Below, piece by piece: positions 1-12,463 of a stretch of DNA of 64,000 nt. Within the stretch, counting starts at the first letter, position 1; every line of letters starts with the position of its first letter. This DNA is from Lithospermum erythrorhizon. Its lineage: Eukaryota; Streptophyta; Magnoliopsida; Boraginales; Boraginaceae. A program made the position numbers and the translations under genes. The notes beneath the pieces are model-generated. The model did no database searches. It was not told where the DNA came from and was given only the letters and a program-made list of their open reading frames with translations. The stretch lies in contig JADFUC010002168.1 in NCBI GenBank assembly GCA_019722365.1, positions 147,740 to 211,739 of the forward strand. Reading direction: 5' to 3'.

Positions 1-3000
1 AACCGGAACATGTACTGCTACAGAAGTGCTCAGTTGCTGAAAATTGGCCTGTAATGCTTGAACGTGATCACGGGCTCTAGCTACTCTGCTAGGATGTGGC
101 GGAAGCATTGGTGAAACAACCGAGCTTCCAGCCCTTGCAGCAGAAACATAAATGATGTATGTTAGTAAGGAGCAATGGTAGTACTAATCTTCTTTTATGG
201 CCAAGGAATATAAGACCGCCAAGTTTTTCAATTACAAGTGCCCGAATAAAAAGGAAACAAAAAAGAGCAACCAGGTATTTTGTCCCAAGTAAAAGGCCAT
301 AGACACTTTGGTTTATCAAAGAGTACTCTTCAACTACATACCTGTGGCCAACAATTAATGGGTGCATATATGATCCTGGTCTTGCTATTTCAGAATTTGG
401 TCCATCTGCCATCTCAAGCGAGTTTGGTGTCTGATCGAAGCCGCTAATTAGGCCATTCATTGGCAAAGTAGAGGAATGGTGCTCCCAACTGTGATAATGA
501 ACATCCATTGCAGGGAAAGTGTAAGAAGATGACGTCTCATTCATAACTGGACCATTCCAGTTACTTCTAAAATTAAAACCATCAGAGATACTTCCACCAG
601 TATTTGATGGTGAAGGACGGATTGGTCCAACGTAGGCCATATAAGGGCATGGATGACCAGCAGATGACATAGATGTATGTTCAGAAAGTATAGCAAGTTG
701 TCCATGATCATGGTATGGAAAAATGAGTAGTAAAAGGAAAAACCAGTTAATACTGATCATAGAAGAATACTTAACCAGCTCGTAGCAAAAGCGTCTTACA
801 TGCCAATGATGTGAATTCTCCTTCTCTGCCAAAAGATAAAGATGCTGATTAGCAAATAATTGGACTGATATGAAGGCCAACAGAAAAAGGCTATATACAA
901 ACTTGGAACATGCTAGCACAGGGAAATTAATGTCAAACAGGACTTTAATCTGAAACCAATAAGGAAATGAGAAAACTGGCAAATAAAGGCAGAGAAATGC
1001 TTCGTTCTCCTATCAACAAAAAGTTACAAACATCGAGTGTAATATATCATCAACATTAGTGGATCACTAAATCAAAACATACACAAAAGTAGAAGAATTT
1101 GGATGAGAGTGGAAAGCACAGTAAACACTCCGACAGCTGATGCACCTTTGTTTGTACCTTTTAAACCACTCCTATACCACAAATGTCAAACTCATGGCAA
1201 AATTTGTTCAGAATTTTCAAATTTGCATTGTTAAAGTTTCTCGGGTAAATCAGAGAAGCAGAGAAGCTATGCAAATCAAATAACATAAGCACATTCTAAT
1301 TTGTGTATATGAAATAAACTATCCAAGTGTACAACAATTTCAGATTCCAGAAGAACAGGGAACACTTTGGACCTCAATATCGGTTGCCAAGTTCATTTCC
1401 ATTTGTAAACATGGAAATTACGTTATACATGTCGATTCCAACTTCCCATTTTTGCAAACCAATATACCAGCCAAAAGGACAGAATTTGCACCATGTGTAA
1501 CTCTTACGTTTGATCAACACTCTACAAAGACAATATTGTGATAATAGGGTGTCATATACGGAGTATATTTTAGTCTCCAAGAAAACATGTTAGATGAGAA
1601 TAACAATAAGGAAGTCCAATTGGGATGTGATTCCAACTTTGTGCACTTCACAACATTTCAGGATAAGCTGCTGCTTTTATTTTTTACCTATGTGTTGAGA
1701 ATGTAAAACAGAAGAATGAAATCCACAAAGAAGAAAAGATAGAATGGACATCATTTTATATACTTAATGATATGTATACATAGTTTGATTAACTTTCGGC
1801 ACCCACATGACAATTTGAACAACTAGAGTCACATAAAAAGCAATATAATGAATAACAAAAATCACAATCATGGAGGTAACATCAACTTAGATTACAGTCG
1901 TACTCACTCAAATGAAGGGAGATGAGCTAATCCACTGAAAGGGTGCCATTGAACTGCAAATGGCTGCATAAAAAACCAATTTATATACATCATCATTTTA
2001 CCAATCAGGTCAAATCAATCTGATACTGCTGCAAATACGACTTGAATTTACCATGGTAAAAGATGAAAAAAAAAAACTGAGAATCATTTTGAAGTCTGAA
2101 TTGTAAGAGCAATCAGGAACAATACTACCATACAATGGTCTCAACATATGACACCTTATGTAAGGGGCATAAAAAGAAAGCCGTTGATATAAAAAGTTAA
2201 GGACTCAGGAGGGGAACATGTGAAAATGGATTATATTGATTCAACCTCTTTTAAATGTCAGAGCTTAATCAGCTTATCGAGCACAAGCCTTCAGAATTAT
2301 AATAAAATAAGGAAATTGCCCTTACTAAATTCCTAATGCATGTAACAACGTATAAAAACGTTGACAACATAGGTCAGTAACGTTGACATAAAAATGGTTA
2401 TCAGGGAACCAAATTAAACAGAATGAAAGTTAATGAGGAAACCCCAAAGAAGAAGTTACTGAGGTAATATGGGTTTGATGATACAAACACTGCAAATACC
2501 ACTTTTGACTAGGGTCAATTTACTACAGATGATTACCACTTCAGAGTAGCCCATATCATACGGATCCTCATCATGAGCCCAATCATCAAAATGAACCTCG
2601 GGTATGGAACGGCAGCCATTAGCAAACAACCATTGACCTTTCTCAATTTTCCGGCAGTTAGGGCACTGCATTGCTCCTTTAGCGTTAAACGCAGATCCAA
2701 TGCAATCTGCACTAAATCTTAAAAGGGATTACAAATAGTGTGAAAATACTATACGGGATTTCACGAGGTGGAAAAATAACTGTCCAAATCCAAATGTGAG
2801 CAAATGCCCAGATAGATAATTTTGAGAAAAACAGACTGTTTGTCCAGATAGATAACTACACACACGATCAAATTTGTATTTATAGCATTAATCCCAAACC
2901 AAAAAATTACAATGGTGGAGGCTAGAAGGTGTAATTTATTCTCAATTATTTTTAATTCCTTTTGTTTCAAGACTTTTGAAGCACCCAATAAATACCATGC

Positions 3001-4560
3001 ATTTAGTGTCATACACCCACAGTCCCATACTTCCCAAAACTCATAATGTTCTCTCTTAAATTACATATTAAACCTTCATATCTATTCATTTATATCTTTA
3101 TTTATTTGATTGTTTAGAACAAAAGTGTTGTTTCATTTTACTTGATAATAAAGGATACTAATGATACTTTTTCACCATATTTAAACTGTTGTCCCTATAA
3201 AGTATGACTTAACATCATAAAGTGCAATGACTATCTTAAATGTGAGCAAAGTACTAAAATTGCACAACTCCTTGATAAAGTGCCTTTCCTCTAAACAATC
3301 AAATAAATAAAACGAAGGGAGTAATAGAGAATAGTCTATAAAAAATATTCAGTGTGTATTTAGTCACAACTGAAACTTGCAACAGAGCGATCTGGAACGG
3401 CTTCTGCAGCAATAACACTGCCAGTTGTATCATTATTCTAAGAGTCTTACCAATCAATCAAAGTTATAGTCAACAGAGATATGTGACACCTTTTTTCGTT
3501 CTCTCTTCCATGGCTCAAATAAAGCTTTCTTAATAATTGAAAAAAGTATTTTCAAAGGAATAATGAAGTAAACCGAACAGTTATTATAATGCAGTGAGAA
3601 TCTTAAACAATACACTCTAACATCCACTTGCATGCTCAAATAATTCCTTATCAACCTACTACAAAATATTGAATATCAAGGTCCCTGTGAGGTTCACTAA
3701 CTAAAAATAGAGCAATAAATCATTGACATTACTGATACACTCAAAATTCTTCAAAGAAAATGCTAATCAACGATAACCATAACAGATATTACCAATCAAA
3801 TCAACATTCATCTGAATGTCATGCTAATCGTATCTCTATAAATCTTCACACACGTTCCAACCCATCCCAATTACGCCAAGCTCTTCATATGCACCTATTT
3901 TTCGTAATCTAATTACGGCATTCCCCATATTTTCCATAAGTAAGGAATTACCAATTATCCCTTACTTGAAGCAGTCATGATACCTACCAATGTGACTATC
4001 TACTTAAGGAAGCTAGTATATCCCCATCTTCTTGAAACAGGACAAATAATCGACCAAAAAGTTTCAACTTTTATCCAAACCTATGACTCATATATAGATC
4101 ATTAAGGTATTTAATCATCAAAACTAAACATGACAAAAAAAAACCATACCTCCATCAATAAAATATTGTCTAACTTGATCATCAATTGTCAAAATTAACA
4201 AACTTCACAACATCATTTTTACTCATAACTTCGATTCCAATCAAAATTATCATGTTAACGGAAAAATATGCTAAAAAATACAATCTTTTGCTATACTATT
4301 CACCAAATATCATACAACAAACACAAAAAACACTCAACTTCAACATTTCCAAAAAAAAACCAACCAACAAAAGTCAACATTGCACAATCATTTTGGTTTG
4401 CATATAATAAAATCTTGCATAAAATAAAAAAATGAAACTAACCAAGGTGAAATTTATGTCCACATTGAAGCTTAGCCCAAGATCTATCACCATTCTTGAT
4501 CACACCATCCAAGCAAATTGAACAAGAAACAACCAAATGATCACAACCATCCAATTCCAT
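1..4560 (-). CDS. RFI2-like RING-H2 E3 ubiquitin ligase (partial, 3' end outside window)
   Basis: Resembles RFI2 (red and far-red insensitive 2), a RING E3 ligase acting in light signalling and flowering. Start codon at 4560-4558. Exons by splice signals: 4443-4560, 2537-2706, 1908-1963, 800-825, about 342-714, and 133 to beyond position 1. Exon 1 plus exon 2 encode an N-terminal RING-H2 finger: C13, C16, C33, H35, H38, C41, C54, C57, ending CPNCRKIEKGQW. Later exons encode a Ser/His/Pro-rich region with the family stretch HPCPYMAYVGPI and then RARDHVQALQ. Exon 4 is only 26 bp. All junctions are GT-AG and in phase except exon 4/5, where the position needed for the acceptor reads CCAT/ACC instead of AG. 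Intron 1 holds a MITE. The catalytic role follows from the RING; the light-signalling role is inference by homology. Confidence 0.85.
3097..3313. repeat. MITE-like inverted-repeat element in RFI2-like intron 1
   Basis: TTTATTTGATTGTTTAGA at 3101-3118 is matched by its exact reverse complement at about 3292-3309. The right side continues into AACGAAGGGAGTA, typical of Stowaway-type MITE ends. The body is about 215 bp, AT-rich and non-coding. It lies inside the first intron (2707-4442). Confidence 0.6.
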
Positions 4561-7500
4561 CAATTCTGATCAAAATTCAAAACTGATCAAAACCCAAAAA
4601 TATTTTTTTCTCCTTGTTACAATTCACAAAGATATTATAATTGATTAATTAAATTCAGGTCAACAATTAATTATCTAAAGCAGTAAATTAGGTGCATTTA
4701 TTGGTGACCATGTAACAAATTTTAATGTAGTTATAAATTTATGTGTAATGATTAGATATAGGTGATTTAATTAGTGGGTTCACCAAGAATACTTTGGGAA
4801 GTGAAAAGACAATATAGCAGGGTTAAATGAATCGTTTATATATACCATGACAAAATATTCCTTCAAATAGTATATTCTAGTTTTTTTGTTTCTCCAATTT
4901 TCATTAGTATAGAATATATTTGAAGGTTCCAGGTTATAACAGCGCTGAACAAAAACAATTAGGTCATAGTTTAAGTTTTCCTCAGTTTGTAATTATTTTA
5001 ACTCGAACTGTCTGCCTCGGCGAGCCGACTCGCCTCGGGTATCTCATTTCCAAATTTATATTTCTTTTTTATGAATTATTTCTTTTACTAATGTTAACTC
5101 TATTACAAATTAATGAGTTTGTTTGTCTTGATAAATGTTAATTAATTTTATTGATTTATTAAGTAAACTAAATTGTTATTAATGGGATTTAATTTGGATT
5201 TTCAAATAAGTGAACAAGCTCCGTGTCTAAAGCTTAGCCACAGTTGAAGAAACCAGTAGAAGAAATTTTAACTCGACTCGCCATACTGCTTACAACTCTA
5301 ATTATGCAAACAAATAAAAATTAATTATGTAATTAAAGTTTATGTGAAACTATTGGTTCGCTATAGATGACGGTAAAACTTAAAATTAACATGTGACCAG
5401 AGTTGAAATGAATCTGATTATAGATGAATAGAAAGAATATTATTTAAGAAAATTTAATAGAAACGACATCGGCTTTCCAAATGCTTAATAATGCAGAATA
5501 CCCAGACGATCGCCAGATAAATGCTGTCAGCGTAAATAGAGACGAATAGCAAATTTTTTTTATTTTCACAACTATGGACCGCGAAATGCTATTCACAACA
5601 ATCGATTCTTCTCTAATTTTAGTGTCAAGCTTATCATCCTCAACAACCATATCCTCCTTTTTGAAATCCATAAGTATCACATGCCATGATTTCTAGATTG
5701 CCTTTATGGACACCCTCATCTCTAACATAGATTTAACACTTGAAACATCCTCGCTAACATTCTGTAACCTCTATCTAACCTTCCCCTTCTTATATCTGGT
5801 AATTTTAATGAAATTTCTGGCAATTGAATTTAATTATTTCATGGGTTTTATTAAGGCTAATTAGCCTGATGTCCCCGAAACTATGACTTTATTTTCGCCA
5901 GCCTCAAGATCGGGCTCTTTTTCTAACGCACCTTATACTATTTGTTTTTACGTCATTCCCTGTAACTTTCATAAACGACTACTTTACCACTAACATTTAA
6001 GAACTTATCATTATTTCATTCATTTCAATACCTTACATCCTTTATCATTCTCCCCATAAAAGCATATATATCTCATATTCAATTTGAATTATGCCAACAG
6101 AGTAAATAGCAAATTTAAAAGTTCCAACTAATAATCAAATCGAATTAGCCTGAGGTTGTCATCTCCATATCCTATCTTCTACCTTTTTGTTGCCGACCCA
6201 TTGTTATTGCAAATTTGCAATCTTCGAACTTCTTTTTCGCTTTTGTCCATTCTCGCTAATATTCACATAGCAAAAAACCCGAACTCGACAATCAAGTTAG
6301 GTTATGTGTTTTTATACTTTCAGGTCATTAAAGAAGAACCAAGTTATTATCTGTTGACGGAAATAACTACTCAAAGCTGCTAGTTATTTTCTTTTAGCTG
6401 GGGATTATTAATATACCTATTGTGATTCTCAAGTAATTTCATTTTGTTAGCTACTTAAGTAATTTGAAGTTTGACTACCTTCTATTTGATTAATCTATTC
6501 TCCAAATAATGAATTGATATTGCTTTCTCTTTAAAGGAAATGTCATAAAGAAATGCAATTTATTTTTGTGCACAAGAGGGGTTACGGGTTTTGCTGCTGC
6601 AGAGGTAAAGAAGTGAAAGTTATAGAAGAAAGGAAAATAGTATATGGCGCGCAAGTAAAGCAAGAAGGTGAACGCCAGGGAGAAAGTTTGGGAAGTAGCA
6701 CAGGCAGAGGCAAGCACAAAAGAAGTTAAAATCTGGTATGCTTTTATAATTATGTAAAATATTTTAAACATGCTCCTTATATTTTGGGGCTTTCTTAAGA
6801 TTGTAGATAAAGTAGTCATTTATAAAGTTTCAGGCCATGTAAAGAAGTTATCAATACGCGATCAATTTAAAAGTTAACGCATAGCTCGCCGACCTAACTA
6901 AAAAATTAATGAAGTAGAGAACCAAGTTAGAATAATCTTTTAATAATATTATTCGATATTTATATAAATCATTACTTGGATTTACTTATGACCGAATAAG
7001 TTGTATTTTGTTGAAACAGTCATTATAACAACTCTAACGAGAAGACAACAATGTATGATCATATAAGCAAATATTGTTTTAACTATATCATTAGCCATTA
7101 AGTATTGTTGGTGAGGAAAACATCACTAACAGTTGAGCAGACAACCCAAGCTAAACGTTAAATTGTTGTTTGATTGCTCTCGATATATGGGAAGTTTTTT
7201 CTAGAGAGAAAGAATGCTTTTTCAACCGTCCAATAAGGGCAGTGATTTCTCATTTGAACATCTAAAATGTGGGTTGGACAGTCAATGTATTTGTAGTAGA
7301 TGGTGTGTAGGAATCTTAGGCAAGTAGCAAAATCTGAAAAAGAAAACTTGGTCCTGTCCCTAATTTGCATATATCAAACTAGCCAATTTTCATAGTCAAG
7401 AATCACAACCCAAAACCTCCTCCTTCTAGATCATATTCTTCAACTCTTCAATGATATTTGAAGACATACCCAATCTAAGTTAAATATATCTAGTTCAGAA

Positions 7501-8184
7501 TGTCAAACTTCTGGATGCCCCCTACTTTAGAAGAGATCATTTACCTTATTTGGTATTTCAATTTATGACACATCAATAAAAATTTGACAAGTATTATAAC
7601 ATTATATATGTTAAAAAAAATAGGAATCAATATGTAACATTATATAACACTTTAATGCAGCCAAAATAAGATTTCTTATTATCAAACAGTTCTGAAGGTG
7701 CTTACAAATGAATTAAAGATTGTTATTCTGTTTATTGTTTTAAAATCAATTGTGAAACCTCCTATATATTATTTTATCCTAATCATTAAATCATAAAATT
7801 ACTAATATTATTCAAATAATCCAATGATCATAATCTTTTTTTTTAAAAAAAAATTCGTAAGCACCCAAGTCCTAAATCGAATAGCCTTTTTTTTGATAGT
7901 GAATCGAAATAGCTAATCTCACACTCCTACATTCTCACACAAAGAATGTCCCAAATAGGTTCCCAATATACTATTTCCACAAATTAACCTAACAAAATTG
8001 CAAAAAGCACAGTAACCATATTTGAACCATATATTGAGATTATCTTGAATTATTATTTACTTTTAATAATATAAAAGTTTAGATTTGATCCCTCTTTGTA
8101 ATATCATTTCATCATCACTAAAAAATAACCATCCTTTTGATTTTCATACAAGAATGATAAACATTCACATACATAACAACAACA
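4561..8184. other. Intergenic region with promoter of the RFI2-like gene and repeat remnants
   Basis: AT-rich spacer between two divergently transcribed genes. The first few hundred bases should hold the 5' UTR and promoter of the minus-strand RFI2-like gene. A GC-richer scrap near 5010-5040 (CTCGGCGAGCCGACTCG) resembles the GAGCCGAG-type repeats seen again at 11.8, 31.8 and 32.8 kb. An inverted-repeat element occupies about 5855-6845. Short ORFs here show no family resemblance or codon pattern. Confidence 0.5.
5855..6845. mobile_element. Possible non-autonomous TIR element
   Basis: Near 5960-5992 the sequence reads CTTTCATAAACGACTACTTT. Near 6805-6832 the reverse complement reads ACTTTATAAATGACTACTTT. 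These form imperfect inverted ends around about 1 kb with no recognisable protein. The longest ORF inside (6490-6819, minus) is hydrophobic and unlike any family I know. Exact ends and target-site duplication were not determined. Confidence 0.35.
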
Positions 8185-10040
8185 ATGGCCCAAAGTCCAA
8201 AGAACTGCCCATTTCCAGCAAAACCAAGCAGTTCAAACACCCCAACAGCAGCAGCAGCAATGCCTCCCAAAGCGAATAATCCTCGTCCGCCACGGCGAAA
8301 GCCAAGGGAATAAGGACGAGAAATCATATAGTGACATCCCAGATCACAGAATCCCACTTACACCAAAGGGAGATCAGTTAAATAAGAATGGTGTTAGTAT
8401 CAGTATTCATTAATAGTTAATGCGACCATTACTACTTGAGTAATATTTATCCATATTGTTAAAAAATTATTCTATCGAATTCGAATTTTATTTTATAAGT
8501 ATTTTGTATTTGGCTCATGCTAAAATTTTGTTTTTCCGCCCCTAGTTGTAGATGGAAGGCTTACTTCTACGTGTCACCATATGATAGGACGAGGACGACA
8601 TTGCGGGAGATGGGGAGGGCATTTCCGAGGAAGAGGGTGATTGGTGTACGAGAAGAGTGTCGGATCAGGGAACAGGATTTCGGGAACTTTCAGGAGGCGG
8701 AGACGATGAAGAGGATTAAGGAGCAGAGGGAGAAGTTTGGGAGGTTCTTTTATCGGTTTCCCGAGGGAGAATCTGCTGCTGATGTTTATGATCGCGTATC
8801 AAGTAAGTTGTCCCAAATTGTCTGTCCTTTACTACCTAAATCTTGTCTAGTTAAATGTAGCATTTTCGACTTACTTTACTATAACTTATAATTATTATTC
8901 AAATCATATTTATGTGTCAGTTAAGGCTATGCCGTTAAATTTTTTTACATTGAAAGACGAACTAGACTGTCTTTTGGGATGGAAGGAGTTGTAAATTATT
9001 TCATATATGTGTCATTGGCCTGCCTTTGGTAAGGTTTTCTTTGTGAATCATGTTAATGTCCTAAATTTGACATCTTAATAATTACCTTAGGGAAGACTTT
9101 GATGCATCTCCTGATTGCAGAGTAAAATGCTTTGCTAGTTGGACCAGTAATATAATTGTGCTTTTAGTGTAATGTGCATTTATTGTGCTTAGTATCGTCG
9201 ACTTTTGAAATGTGGAGTCTTAGTTGAGAACTTGAGATTAGTTACATGTTTGCTTTATGGGTGGTATATTATCTGTTTGCGGAATCATAGGTGCTCCATT
9301 TTTTAAGGTACTCTGGCTGTTTCTGTTAGTTGCCACTGAAAGTAACCTCATTATTGTAAAAGTTATTTAATTTGTTGAATGTATCTCTCTTTAGTGAACA
9401 ATAAATCTCTGTCCAGACAAGTAAATAGTGCACCCATAGTGCAGCTTACACTTTGGTGTCTGAGTGGCTGAATGGACATGAATACAATGCGACTGTCTAA
9501 AAGAACAAAACAGGAGTTCATTTGTTATCAATATTTTATCAGAAATGAGTTTGATGCAGAACCATTATTCTCACTTTCTGCAATTTACTTGTACTAAATT
9601 GGAGACTTGTCTGTGCAGGTTTTCTTGAATCTCTATGGAGGGACATCGATATGAATAGGCTCAACCATGCCCCTTGTGATGACCTCAATCTTATAATTAT
9701 TTCCCATGGTCTTGCTCTTCGTGTATTTCTTATGAAATGGTTCAAGTGGACGGTGGAACAGTTTGAATACTTGAACAACTTCAGTAACTGTGAGTTTAGA
9801 ATAATGCAGTTAGGTCGCGGTGGAGAATATAGCCTAGCAGTCCACCATACTGAGGAAGAGATGCTATCATGGGGACTATCACAAGAAATGGTAGACGAAC
9901 AAAAGTGGAGAGCTCGAGCCACACGGGGTGAGTGGAATGAAAAATGTTCATGGTACCTTGATAGCTTCTTTGATCAATTTGCAGACTCGGATGAAACTGG
10001 AGAAGATAATCAGAGGAACTTGCATATCACACTTAATTGA
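8185..10040 (+). CDS. Phosphoglycerate mutase-like protein, AT74/AT74H type (5' exon damaged)
   Basis: Histidine-phosphatase superfamily protein. Exon 1 (about 8185-8367) encodes RIILVRHGESQGN, the RHG motif with the phospho-accepting His (codon 8291-8293). Exon 2 (8552-8802) encodes YVSPYDRTRTTLREMG and the EQDFGNFQ and FPEGESAADVYDR stretches. Exon 3 (9619-10040) encodes IIISHGLALRVFLMKWFKW, with the second conserved His, and ends in TGA. The junction 8802/9619 is clean GT-AG. The RHG frame has no ATG: a TAA at 8174-8176 is in frame upstream, while the ATG at 8185 lies in a frame that ends early, so one base of offset separates start and motif. A GTTAAATAAG donor at 8368 keeps frame with exon 2 but omits about 20 residues usual between the RHG region and YFYVSP. 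Could be a decaying gene, an unrecognised upstream exon, or a sequencing indel. Confidence 0.75.
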
Positions 10041-11228
10041 CTCGTATCGAAGGCCTGAAGAGAGAGACCGGAAGCAAATAGAAAAAGCTTTAGGAAAAAA
10101 TACAAAAGAAAGCAGCCAACATATTCATTTAATTCATTTGTCCATAATATATGAACCTTCTTCAATATATTTAGATTGCACTAGATTTTCTATAAATCCT
10201 GTGACCTTCATTATTTGCTTTAAGTTCTATAGTTTTTTGTATTATTTCATTTAATGATCGTCTTGCTTAATGCATCTTTCGGTGTCTTCCAACATTTCAT
10301 ATAGGCAGATTCAAACAACATTTCTCTCATTTCCAATTTGAATGAGTTGCTATGTTAATTTGTTTCACAATAACGAGCTCTTTAATTTGTTTAATACCAC
10401 ATTAATTCTCCATGCTAATACTCAATAACTTACATGTAATGTTGTGTAAAGGATTGTCGGTTTTCCTTTCCGCCTCTTTCATAAATACTTTACGAAACTG
10501 TACATCATGCATTGGACGGTTAAATCATAAATATCCACGATGTTCGTAGTACGTGTTATGCAAACAATCAAAGCAAAAGGCATGATACAAAGACACAAAA
10601 AGGAGGTTTTAGCGTTCAAGTTAAACTTGCCAACACAAAATTGAGTTTAAAAGAGAAGCATTTAAATGTTTCATAAAGCTAAACATTAAAGTCAGCTTCA
10701 GTTCTGAACAGTTTTGGATGCCATAGCTATTCCATCCTCAAACTGAAAGACCTTGAAAGGACTCATTGTAGGGAAGCCACTTCACACCATAGCTACAGAA
10801 GTTTGTATTGCTACTATGCTTGTTTGCAACTAAGTCATGCTCGATACTCGACAGGGAAGAGATCGCGAGCCTGCACTACTGTTGATTAAACTGAATCATC
10901 GACAAATCAAATCTTTATTCACCACTAGCTCATAGAGCTCGTCGGCTCGAGTGAGACAGAGAACATTGAGTCGATTCCCAAACCAATATCCGAGGTTTGA
11001 GTCTTCTTTCTAAGATGATGGAATGTCATGATTTCCCATTCATAATGTGAACTCTCCCTAAAGTTCAATGACAAAATCTTAAGCTAATACAAGGTCCAGG
11101 AGAGAACACTATATTCACAAAACATCTTCACATTCTTCACATATAGATGTATTATAAATATATAATTTGGGGGAAATTTGAATGTTAATTAAAGAATAGT
11201 GTTCTACTTAACTACTTCCATATTGTTT
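10041..11228. other. 3' flanks of two convergent genes
   Basis: The spacer between the AT74-like stop (plus strand) and the DUF1068 stop (minus strand). It should contain both 3' UTRs. It is AT-rich, and I see no ORF or repeat of note. Confidence 0.5.
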
Positions 11229-12463
11229 TTAATATTCACTCCAGCCATTGTCACGAGCTCGTGCTTCCCAAACTGCGGTTAGTTTGCGCTCTTCTCTTAG
11301 AGTTGCTTCTGCCCTTTCCCTTGCTTCTTCACAAGTTTCCACCCCAGCATTGCACTTTTCAGCTTCATTTTGATATTTTAAGGATACTCTCTTTGCGGCC
11401 AAAAGCAATACTCGAGTATGTTCCAGACTATCAAGTGTCACATTCTTCTGTAAGGTAACCTCCTCTGATAGAAGAGCAACAAAATCTTTTTCCATTTCTT
11501 CACTCATTTCAGGATCATTCTTACCACAATCTGCAAAAGTTTCATTGAAGCCATCTGCAAATTATCATGTGCAGAAGAATGAGAAATTGTCATGATCATT
11601 CATAAAGGATAGATTTTAAGACAAACAGTCAAGGAGAAGTGCAGTTAGATCAGATGACTTTTCCAGGCTAAAAGCAAACAAACAATCAAGTAGATAGTGT
11701 ACTTGACTCTTGGGTAGATGGAGAACAGCCTCCTTATTTTCGTAGGGATAAAGAGGCGCATATGGCCTTAATAAAGAAGCTTGAAAGGCTCGTTGAGTTC
11801 GAGAGATTCGAATTTCGAAAAGTTCGATTAGAAGTTCGGTTCGACGAGCTCGAACCTCATTTTCAGTTCGGCTCGAAAAGTTCGATTCGAAGGCTCGGTT
11901 CGGCTTGAACCACATAAATTTATATGAAAAAATTAATTTTCATATTTTATCATTAAAATTCGAATTTTGCTATTGGACTTCGAACCAAACCTCAAACGTT
12001 CGAATCAAACCTGAAACCTTCGAACTTTTCGGGCAGATCGAACCTGGAATTTTCGATTGATTCGAGCCTCGAGCGGCAGACCTCGAATCTTTTTGCTCGG
12101 CGGCACGCATACTATCCGACCCTATTACTATACGGGAGACTCTTCAAAGTCATTACGACACGTTAATGAAGTAAGCATACAATAAAAAAACACCCTTTTA
12201 AGGTTTGCATTGGGAACATATATATTGCATCAAGGATGAAACAAACACTGACCAAATGGCATGGTAAGGATGAAATCTGCCTCAGTTGAGCAATCACAAA
12301 CACAAGGAGGACATGCAGCTAATATCTCAGCATTTGATCCTCCTCTAAGAGATGATGGAGGCTTCACAACGTAACAAATCAACATGAATATCACCAAGAA
12401 GAGAAGACACCTCACTGTTCCACCTGCCTTACTCACTCTTCCTCTCTCCATTGGATGAGCCAT
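11229..12463 (-). CDS. DUF1068 protein (ELMO/NKS1-like), membrane-anchored
   Basis: Two exons, 12253-12463 and 11229-11554, join in frame (GT-AG) to give 178 residues, the usual family length. Residues 1-18 are basic and polar, 19-33 form one transmembrane segment (LLFLVIFMLICYVV), and CPPCVCDC follows at 51-58. Exon 2 opens with DGFNETFADCGKNDPEMSEE, then EKDFVALLSEE, EAEKCNAGVETCEEARERAE and a terminal NGWSEY. The C-terminal half is charged and probably coiled-coil. This architecture is pfam DUF1068. Arabidopsis members (ELMO and NKS1) are Golgi proteins linked to pectin and cell adhesion; that role is transferred by homology only. The single intron (11555-12252) contains a GC-richer repeat scrap. 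The start at 12461-12463 (MAHP) matches the usual family N terminus. Confidence 0.9.
11770..12115. repeat. TTCGA/GCTCG-rich repeat scrap within the DUF1068 intron
   Basis: Dense recurrence of TTCGAA, AAGTTCG, GGCTCG and GAGCTCGAACC, unlike the flanking AT-rich intron. Related GAGCCGAG/GGCTCG scraps occur at about 5.0, 31.8 and 32.8 kb, so this is probably the end of a dispersed transposon family. No boundaries or coding capacity are evident. The ORF reading through it (11616-11915, minus) is an artefact of the repeat. Confidence 0.45.

Noticed and set aside
8118..8357. A 79-residue hydrophobic minus-strand ORF
   Set aside because: It lies exactly antisense to the RHG exon of the AT74-like gene; the plus strand carries the recognised motif.
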